64,000 nt of DNA from JADLHS01 sp044225555 (GTDB lineage Bacteria; Verrucomicrobiota; Verrucomicrobiia; Limisphaerales; JADLHS01): contig JBGAIM010000006.1 of the NCBI GenBank assembly GCA_044225555.1, forward strand, positions 360,360-424,359, given 5' to 3'. Shown one piece after another: positions 25,343 through 34,100 of this stretch. The translations under genes were made by a program, and so were the position numbers. Each line of letters opens with the position of its first letter. Positions within the stretch are counted from its first letter, which is position 1. Under the pieces are notes generated by a model, which saw nothing but the letters and a program-made list of their open reading frames with translations, was not told where the DNA came from and did no database searches.

Positions 25343-27991
25343 TTAGCGTCTCCGTTTTCCGCCAAACTTCGAGCGCGAGTGGGAGGACTGAATTTGCGGG
25401 CGGGACGGACCAGCGCGAAAATTTCCCCCTCCGCATTGCGGACGCGCTGGTTGTGATCTGGCATCGCGGGACGGGCGGGACGGCAATGGCGGACGCGACT
25501 GTGATTGCATTTTGGACTGCCCGAACTTCTGCTGCGGCGGGCGGGATTGACCGCGAGGTTGCTGCCGGTCTTGAAAGCGCTGCGGCCCGCGTTGTTTGGG
25601 TTGCCGCTCCTCGAACGAGCGTTGCTGCTGGCGTTCAGGTGGGCGCTGTTGGTGCGAACGTTGCGGCGGACGTGCGCGGTCGTCGCGGTCTTTTCGCTCT
25701 TCACGGGCGAGGCGGAAGTCCACCTGCTTCTTGAAACTGTCCACTTTGGCAATCTGCACTTCCACTTTGTCGCCGAGCCGGATCACGCGGCGATTGCGGC
25801 GGCCGGTCAATGTGCCGCGCGCTTCATCGAATGCGTAAAAGTCGTCCGTAAGACTGGAGCAATGCACGAGCCCGCTCATCGCGAGGCCGGGCACGTCCAC
25901 GAAGAAACCGAAGTTGCGGACATCCGTCACCAGCGCGGGATACACCGGCGGTTTCGCCATCGCCAGTTGCGCTTTGAGGAACGCATACATCTTTACGTCC
26001 TTGCTGTCGCGTTCGGCGTCGGCGGAATTGCGTTCGGTGTCGGAGATGTGTTCCGCCGTCTTTTTTAGGGAGTGCGTCGGCCCGTGGCTTTGCTCGAACA
26101 ACGCGCGATGGACGACGAGATCGGCGTAACGGCGGATGGGCGAGGTGAAGTGCGTGTACTTGGCCTTGGCCAGACCGTAATGCCCGAGCGGTTCGACGGC
26201 GTAACGCGCGCGCATGAGCGAACGGAGAAAACCGATCTTCAACGCCGCGCCGATAGGAATGGTGTCGAGTTTCTGCAGGAGCTTCGAGACTTCCGGGCGC
26301 TTGGTGAGATTGCCGCACGGGATGTGATGACTGAGGACGTCTTCGCGAAATTCGTTGAGGCGACGCTCGTCCGGCTCTTCATGCACACGATAAATCGCCT
26401 TTTGATTCTGGCTCATCAAGCGCGACGCCACGGCCTCGTTGGCGAGGAGCATGTATTCCTCGATCAACTGATGCGAGACGTCGTTCTCGATCTTCTCGAT
26501 GCGCAACACGCGTCCTTGTTCGTCGAGGCGAATCTTGGTTTCGGGAAAATCCAATGCGAGCGAACCGTTCTTGAAGCGCAGGCGACGGATGCTTTGCGCC
26601 AGTTCATGCGCGTCGTGGAGCATCTGGAGAATGGAATCGCTGGGTAGCGGTTGTCGCGCTGCGACAACCCCGCCGCGTACGAGCGGCGGAACGGAGGGCT
26701 GTGCGGCTGCCTCTTGAGAAAGCGTTGCGCCGCTGGACGCGGCGCTAATCGTCGCAGCGCGACGATTTCCACCACTCGGATTTCCACCACCCGCTCCGCT
26801 ACCACCACCGAGCCGATCTGGTGATCGGCGCTCCTGCAAAATCGCGAACACTTCCTTGTAGGTGAAGCGGCGTTGCGAATGGATGACGGCGGGATAAAAC
26901 TTGGTGCTCAACACGCGGCCATCGCTTGCGACGAGAAATTCCACGCACTTGGTCAGGCGATCCACGTTGGGTTTGAGTGAGCAGAGTTCGTTGCTCAAGG
27001 CTTCGGGCAGCATCGGGATGACGCGATCCACGAGGTAGGTGGAGTTGCCGCGCTTGCGCGCTTCGACGTCGAGCGCGCTGCCGGGTTTCACGTAATGCGA
27101 CACGTCAGCGATGTGAACCCAAAGCTTCCATTGGCCATGCGACGTGCGTTGGAGACAGATGGCGTCGTCGAAATCTTTGGCGTCGTCGGGATCAATCGTG
27201 ATGACTTGATGCGAACGACAATCCTCGCGCCCGGCCAGATCACGGGGATGAACGACGTTTCCGATGGCGTTGGCCTCCGCCAGAACGGGCTTGGGGAAGT
27301 GCAGCGGCAGATTGTATTGGCGCAGCACGGAGAGCATGTCCACGCCTTCTGCGTCGGGCGCGCCGAGCACCTCGATGATTTCGCCCTCGGGATTCTTGTG
27401 GCGCGATTCCCATTCCTGTAACTCGACCACGACCTTGTCGCCGATGTTTGGCTTTCGACCGACATCACGCGGTTCGGGCACGATGATGTCCTGTTGCATT
27501 CGGGGATCATCGGGAATCACGTAGAGAAACTGTCGCCCGCGTTGCAACGTGCCGACGAGCTGCGAACGCTTGCGTTCGAGAATCCGGATGACCGATCCGG
27601 TTTCCTGCGCTGCGCCGCGCTCCGGGCGGAGGCCGCGTGAACGGACATTGCGCCGGACGAGCACGCGGTCGCCGTGCAGGGCCGTGCCGGTTTCGTGCTC
27701 CGGAATCATGATCTCCTTCAACCCCGCATCATCCGGCTGCAAGAAGCCTTTGCCCGCGCGATTCAGTTGCAGACGGCCGGGAATGAGATCGGCTTCGAGC
27801 GACAGGATATAGCGATTGCCCTTGGTGCGCGTGATGCGCCCGGCGTGTTCGAGCGTGCGCAGGATTCGCTGTAATTCCTGCTGACGATTGGGCGTCCAGC
27901 GGAGTTGGTGGAGCATCTCCGGCACGTTGGCGGGCGCGGAATCTTTCTGACTGAGCAAGGTTAAAATTTGTTCTTCCATAGGCTGAATCAC
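25343..27991 (-). CDS. rnr: Ribonuclease R (RNase II family 3'-5' exoribonuclease)
   Basis: 882 aa; Met5 is an alternative start. A winged-helix N-terminus (QILTLLSQ to NRYILSL), cold-shock domains, the RNB catalytic domain with ITIDPDDAKDFDDAICL (metal-binding Asp cluster), HFTSPIRRYADLVVHR, and a C-terminal S1 domain (PVYPALVTDVRNFGFFVDVPG) are in the standard order. It degrades structured RNA processively from the 3' end. Two oddities: an in-frame insertion of about 62 residues (roughly 388-449) coded by palindromic repeats after FAILQE, and a long basic Arg/Gln/Pro-rich C-terminal tail that may bind RNA. Downstream of the giant CotH gene on the same strand. Confidence 0.93.
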   Translation of the reverse strand: MIQPMEEQILTLLSQKDSAPANVPEMLHQLRWTPNRQQELQRILRTLEHAGRITRTKGNRYILSLEADLIPGRLQLNRAGKGFLQPDDAGLKEIMIPEHETGTALHGDRVLVRRNVRSRGLRPERGAAQETGSVIRILERKRSQLVGTLQRGRQFLYVIPDDPRMQQDIIVPEPRDVGRKPNIGDKVVVELQEWESRHKNPEGEIIEVLGAPDAEGVDMLSVLRQYNLPLHFPKPVLAEANAIGNVVHPRDLAGREDCRSHQVITIDPDDAKDFDDAICLQRTSHGQWKLWVHIADVSHYVKPGSALDVEARKRGNSTYLVDRVIPMLPEALSNELCSLKPNVDRLTKCVEFLVASDGRVLSTKFYPAVIHSQRRFTYKEVFAILQERRSPDRLGGGSGAGGGNPSGGNRRAATISAASSGATLSQEAAAQPSVPPLVRGGVVAARQPLPSDSILQMLHDAHELAQSIRRLRFKNGSLALDFPETKIRLDEQGRVLRIEKIENDVSHQLIEEYMLLANEAVASRLMSQNQKAIYRVHEEPDERRLNEFREDVLSHHIPCGNLTKRPEVSKLLQKLDTIPIGAALKIGFLRSLMRARYAVEPLGHYGLAKAKYTHFTSPIRRYADLVVHRALFEQSHGPTHSLKKTAEHISDTERNSADAERDSKDVKMYAFLKAQLAMAKPPVYPALVTDVRNFGFFVDVPGLAMSGLVHCSSLTDDFYAFDEARGTLTGRRNRRVIRLGDKVEVQIAKVDSFKKQVDFRLAREERKDRDDRARPPQRSHQQRPPERQQQRSFEERQPKQRGPQRFQDRQQPRGQSRPPQQKFGQSKMQSQSRPPLPSRPSRDARSQPARPQCGGGNFRAGPSRPQIQSSHSRSKFGGKRRR
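26645..26830. repeat. In-frame palindromic repeat block inside RNase R
   Basis: About 186 bp absent from the usual RNase R layout. It contains, left to right, hairpins GGTTGTCGC/GCGACAACC (26649-26669), CCGCCGC/GCGGCGG (26670-26689), GCGCCGC/GCGGCGC (26727-26745) and AATCGTCGC/GCGACGATT (26747-26767). The outer two mirror each other. A short tandem coding GGNPSGGN follows, then another hairpin GCCGATC-TGGT-GATCGGC (26812-26829). The RNase R reading frame is open throughout. Confidence 0.8.
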
Positions 27992-28042
27992 ACAAACGGC
28001 GACTCGTTCCCAAGGACTATGACGGAATCGGCGAGTATTACC

Positions 28043-28126
28043 AGCGTTGAAGTCTCCCCCTGAGACGCGGGGGTGATGGGGGGAATGCCCGCGGAAAACG
28101 CGGGAGATTCACCCGTGACCAACGCT
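28043..28126. repeat. Intergenic palindromic element between the giant CotH gene and RNase R
   Basis: Bounded by AGCGTTG and CAACGCT-like ends (AACGCT at 28121), with inner stems CCCCC/GGGGG and CCCGCG-GAAAA-CGCGGG. Same plan as the other elements: outer inverted repeat plus two inner hairpins. It may act in transcript stability or termination after the CotH gene. Confidence 0.55.
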
Positions 28127-28129
28127 CCG

Positions 28130-28144
28130 ACCACCGATGGTGGT
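28130..28144 (-). terminator. Short hairpin directly after the giant CotH gene
   Basis: ACCACC-ATC-GGTGGT on the minus strand begins at the base after the stop codon. No T tract follows, so it would be a weak or Rho-dependent end, or a stability hairpin. Confidence 0.25.
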
Positions 28145-31100
28145 TTAAGGCAACAATTGAATGCGATAATAGCGTTGCTGGTCGGTCGTCGTGTCGTCGG
28201 TGAGTGAGAGCGTGATGCCAGTTGAGGGCACGTCGGCCAGCGTGTTCCACACCGCCTGAGTGAGGTTGGTCTTGTAGAGAATCCGATACGTGCGCTGCGG
28301 TTGCGTGGCCCAACTGAAGGTGAGGCTGCCATTGCCGTTGTGGAGGATCGAGGTCAGTTGCAGCACGGGCGGAGTGAGGACGGTGATCTTGATGATTTGG
28401 GTGTCGCTCAAGGGTGGCGTTCCGTTGTCCGTTACGCGCACGGTGAGGAAGTGGTCGCCGGCAAAGTCAGAGGCCGACGGGGTCCAATTGAACACGCCGC
28501 TGCTGGGGTTAATGAAGGCGGTGGCAGGCGCGCCGGGATCGAGGCTGAAAGTTTTTGTCTGCCCACTGTCGGGGTCGGTGGCGGTGGCGGTGAACGACAG
28601 CGGGCTTCCTTGATAGACGGTTTTATCAGGAATGAATCCAAGCACGGGCGGTTGATTGGTCACGTTGCCAAGCACGTTCGCCAGGCCGGGCGTCGCCGTG
28701 GTCATGAAATAGTAGCTGCCCGAGTTGCCGTCGGGCCAGCGGCCCTGGCTGACGTCGTTGGTCTGCGCGCCGAACGTGACGGTGTCCACCGGACTCAGGT
28801 CGGGCGCATACAAACCGATGGCCTCGCCGCCTTTGCTCAAGGCGAAGTTTGCATGGAGACGAGGATCGTTGGTGCTGTTCTGGCTGGAGTCGTTGTCCGC
28901 CCAGACGAGCAGGTAGCCATTGGCGGGCACGCTGTAGCCGGAGGGAATGACGAACTGGGTTTTGTTCGTGAGATTGTCGGTAAGTGTATAGCCGGCGAGG
29001 TTCACGGGCGTGGGGCCGGCATTGTGAAGCTCAAACCAATCATCGTAGTGACCATCGGCTGAATCAACAAGGGTGCCGGTGTTGCTGGCCATCCATTCGT
29101 TGATGGTGATGGGCACGGCGGGCCAGGTGCTATTGTTCGTGCCGCCGGGCGTGGCGAAATAAAAGACTTGGCGTTTGGTCGGAGTGCCATTGGGGAACGC
29201 GCCAAAGGAGCGGTCATTGTTGATCGGTGAATAATTCAAATAGTCCACGATACTGGTGACGCTGCCGCTGACCTTTGTGAGGATGACGGAGCCGTTGGTG
29301 GAGGAGGCGCGGAAGCTGGCGTGCAGATTGACGCCGCTGGTTTCGCCGGGCTCATTGTCGAGCCAGACGAGGCGGTATTGGCCTTGCGTGATCGTCGTGC
29401 TCCCGGGGAAGGGCCAGCGCAGGAGGTTGGTGTAGTTGTCGCTCAAGTAGTAGGTGCTGAGGTCCACGCTGTTAGTGCCGGAGTTGTAGAGTTCAACCCA
29501 CGGATCGCGGTCGCCGAAATTATCCTGCAAGCCGGTGATATTGTTGGGTTGGACTTCGTTGAGCCAGACGAGCGGGAAGGCCGCCAGATTGGTGCGCACC
29601 GAGTTTGTCGCGCCGGGTGTGTATTGCGTCGAGGTGGCTCCTTGAAAGAGAATGTTCTGATCGCTGCGAAGGTTGCCGCCGCTTCCGGTGGAAAGCCGGA
29701 GCGTCAAAATGCCGCCGTTGGTGTTGGGCAGATACCAGTAACTTAACGTGTATTGCCCCCCGCTCGTGAGCGCAAGGGTGCTCTCGGAAATGGAATTACC
29801 CGATCCGCTGCCAGCGGCGGTGGCGACGAGGTGCAAACTGCCGTTGCCGGAATGTTTGACGGTCGAACTGATCGCTGAGCCGGCGAAGTTCGCACTAACC
29901 GTCCAAGGGCCGGTCAACGTTGATTCGAAATCGCCATTCTGCATCAAGTTCGGTCCCACGCCGGCGGTTGGACCGGCCACCAGTTGGATGTCATCCACGT
30001 ACACGTCGCCCAGCCCATTGAGGTAAGTGTAGAACGTGGCGGTACCGGCGGTGCCGGTGACGCTGGCAAACTGCCATTGGGGTTGCGGGGCCGGGCCATT
30101 GGTCGTGGACACCGCCCAGTTCATGACGCGATTGTTGTCCTGTGCCGGGTCCAGTAACTGGAGGGAAGGGCCGAAGCCGTTCGCCGCCGTTGGCCACGGC
30201 GGGACACTGTCATAAGTGACTTCGTCAATCACCGTGTCCGGAATGCCGGGCTTGACCAGTTTCAGCGTTTCGCCATTGTCCTGCAATGTGCCATTGAAAA
30301 TTCCGGCCAGGGGAATGGACGAACCGTAAGCGGTAACGAACCCCTCGGCATCGCCGGCCACAACCATGAAGCTGTTGGGCAGAATGATGCTGCTCCCGGG
30401 GAAGGTGAAATCCGCTCCGTCCAGCCGCCAGCCGGACAGGTCAAACGCATTGTTGGTCGAAGTGTTGTAAAGCTCGATGAAGGCCGCCTTGGGCAGCGCC
30501 GCGTTGTACATGATTTCGTTGATCACGAGTTTGTCCTGCGGCAGCTCAGCCGTTCCGGTGTAATTGATCGTGATCGAATCCGTCGCGCCGCCAACGACGT
30601 TGCCGTAATAATCCAATCCTACGAGGTTGATCACGTTGACCCCGCCGGTCAGTGCGAGGGTGAGCGTCCAGCCGGTGACGGAATTCCAGCGGACCGGCCA
30701 GGCAAGGCCATTGATCGTGATCGTTTTGACTTCGACCGGCGCGGTGCCGCTGAGGGTGAGGAAGTTTTTGTTCGTGCTGAAATTGTTCCCGCTGTTGCTC
30801 GTGATGGCGAACGCCGCGTTCGCGCCTTCGTTGTTCAAGGTGGACAAAAGCGAGTTGCGCATCGTGGCGATCCAACTCTTGACGCCCGAGGGCGAGGCAA
30901 CCCCGACGCCGTCGGCCGAGAAGGCGGCGAATTTTGCGTCCATGACCGGATCCACATTGGCGTTGAGCATGGGGCCGTTGGCGATCTCCTTGAACGCGCG
31001 CAGATAGGTGCGGCGGAAAGTGGGGTTGGCGTAGATCTGCCCCATCGGGGCGTCGGCTCCGTTGTAAGTGAAAAGATTATTTCCGTCCGGCCCCCAGGAA

Positions 31101-34100
31101 CCGCTGTTGCCGAGCACGATGTTGTAATCCCAGATGAGGAGGTTCCATTTGCCGTTTTCGGGCTTGTAGCCGTACATGTTCTGGGAGTTCTGCGCGCCGA
31201 ACGAGTCCCAGTTGCCAACGGCGTGTTCGATGGCGAAGATGCGCAGCCATTCCTCCATGTCCACCAGATTCTCCATATTTGCGACGTAATTGGTCGAACC
31301 ATACGTGGCGGCGGCGTTGACGAGATTGAACACGTTGGTGTAATCGCTGGCGGTCGTCTGGTTTTTGCGCGACATGTAATTCCAACGGTAGCGCGCAACC
31401 TTTTTGGCGCCGCCGGTCGTCGTGTAATTGTTCAGCGTACACCAGGACATGTTGTCGAAGCCGGAGCCGTTCGCATCGAACTCGAACCACGGTTGCAGTT
31501 TGAACAACTGGCCATCCGAGTCGTTGGGGAAATACTCCTCAATCACATCGCCATTGGGCACCTGCGAGTCCTCCATCAACGTGCCGCGGCGGTTGCCGTT
31601 CACATACATGGCGATGTAACGCCGGTAATTCCAGGGCACGCCGAGTTGGCGCACCATCCAATAGGCTGTTTGCTCGCGCTGAATCGTGTTGTCGTCGAAC
31701 GGGCCGTTGCCCGGGGCGTGAATCTTGTTGAAGGAGGTTGTGCCAAAAAGCTTGTCGTCCGCCGGCATATCGCAACTGTAGTGACACGGGCTGCCGATCG
31801 GAGAATCGAATTGCTGATGGTAAGGGCTGCCGGAGAAGGTCGAGACCATGTTGTAAATGATCCGGTTGCCGTACACCCAGGTGCCATCGTGCGGTTCATT
31901 GCTCAGGTCCGGCAGGTTCGACCACCGGTCAATGTTGGCTTGCGTCAGCCAGAGATGATAGCTGCCAAAGCCGCTCGCCGCGACCGTATCGCCAAAATAG
32001 ACCACGCATTCGCGCACCGGAGCACCGTTGATCAGATCGGTCGGGAAGCGAGTGAGCACGGACGAGCTATCGTTGGCTTGGACGTAAAAGGCAACGACAG
32101 TGCCTCCGGCCTGGGCGGGAATGGTGGCGCTGTAAATGCCGTCGCTGGCAATCGCATCGCCGCCGGCGCCATTGTCCGTCATGGTCGCGGTGGAGTAGCT
32201 AGCTGATGGATCCACGCGATATTTGAGTTGCAAGGTCACCGGAGCGTCGGGGTCATGCACGCGGGCAGTGACGACGACCGCTTGGTTGGCGGCGGGAATA
32301 CTCGGTGAATGGGCGACCTCGTAAATGGCGGGTCCGGCGTTCGGGACTTTGCTGCTGTTCACCAATCCCGGAGTGCCCAAGTTAGTGGGGATGGACATTT
32401 TGCCGGCAGCTTCAAGCCAGTTGCCGTTCAGGCGAACCAACGCTTCGGGCCAGCCGTGCAACCAGCGCGCCTTGAATCGCAGGGTAGCTGTCTGACCGGA
32501 CGTAAGAGTGGAGGTAAGATTGCCCTCCACCGAGTTGGCGCCGGTCCACATCTGATCGCTGGCGCGAATGTGCAGGCAGTTTATGCCGGCATAGGCGCCC
32601 GCCGGGTCAATGTTGGAGCGGACATGGTCGCCTTGGAAGGACCAACTGGTCGTGCCGCTCTCGAAACCCGGATTGGAAACAATGTTGGCGCCCGCGCCGC
32701 CGGGGCGGACTTCGACTTCGTCAATCAGACACTCACCAGCGCCGAGCATCCCCAATTGCAATCGGTTGATCGAGCCCCCGCCATAATTGGCTCCATTATC
32801 GAGCGTCCCGGTGGCTTCGATGTTCGTCCAGGTTCCTTTAGCTGTTTCATCGCTATCCTCCCAATTGTAGGCGAGGCGGTGGTTGCCTCGCGGATCAATC
32901 AGTTCCAGGCTGCTGCCGCCACCATCGGCCCACTGACCCCAGCGCCCGCCGTCCTGATAGGTGACTTCATCCACGACGATCCAGGCGATGTTGGTCGTCG
33001 TAACCCCGGGTGTGTTGGTGTTGACGACCTCATCCCACATCGCCAGGGCCAGCCGTTCGCCGCTGCCGGCCAATTTGCCGTCGAAGTTTCCAAGCGTGTT
33101 GTTCGTGTTGAGATTGCCATAGTGCGCCAGCAGGTTGGTCACACTCTTGGCAACGACCAGATAGCCATTGGCCGCGATCACCGTGTTGGTGGGGAGGGTG
33201 TAGTCAATGCCTGAAACGAATCGCCAGCCGCTGACGTTGATGGCGCTGTCGCCCTTGTTGTAAAGCTCGACGTACTGGTCATTGTCGTTCCCGGAAATGG
33301 GGTGGTACATGATCTCGTTGATCACGATGTCGCGGATTTTGATCGAACTGTTGCCCGTGGCCGGAGTCCGGGTCTGCAAGGGATAAAACTCCGACGCGCC
33401 GTCCGGCCAGCGTCCCATCGAAACGGAATTCTCCTGGCCTTCAAATTGAACGCAATCGAGCACGCGGGTGCTGTTGGTGTTTATGAAATAGATCGTCTCG
33501 CCAACTGCATCGAGGCGGAAACCGAGTGTTGTCTCTGTGAAGGATACAAAACCACGCGCGGGAATGACCGTCGGCGATGGGATGACAAAGCGGTTGGTGG
33601 CCGGATCATCGGTCAGGACACAGCCGCCGATGTCCACCGCCTGATTGGCGTGGTTGTAAAGCTCGATGTAATCCAAGAGCGGCGGATCGGTGTGCGCGAG
33701 AAATTCGTTGATGACAACCGAGCGCAACGGGCTGGGACGATAGCCGTCGTAGCCGCCGGGCGAACCGCCCACTTGATCACTGATGTCCCAAGCACGGGGA
33801 TTGGCCTCGCCGTAAGAAGGTCGCGCGAGCACCAGCGAATGCCCGGCGCCGTCCGCCGCAACCGGCCACGGTGGATTGTTGTTGTAAGGAATTTCGAGAT
33901 AGATCGCTTCAATCTGGCTGCGTAGGCGGATGGTTCCGGAACTTGCCAGGGAATTCGTGTAAGGGCCCATCACGTTGGCAATGCCGTAAACGCTCTCAAC
34001 GTCCGCCGGGACTTTGGCGATCACCAGGAAACTTCCGCCGGGCATGATCGTGTTCGCAGGAAACGTGAAATCAACTTCTCCGGAAATTCGAAGCCCGCTG

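Noticed and set aside
31223..32206. A 327-codon plus-strand frame and similar ones from 28301 to 35926
   Set aside because: They are shadows of the giant CotH gene on the minus strand, with no recognisable features.
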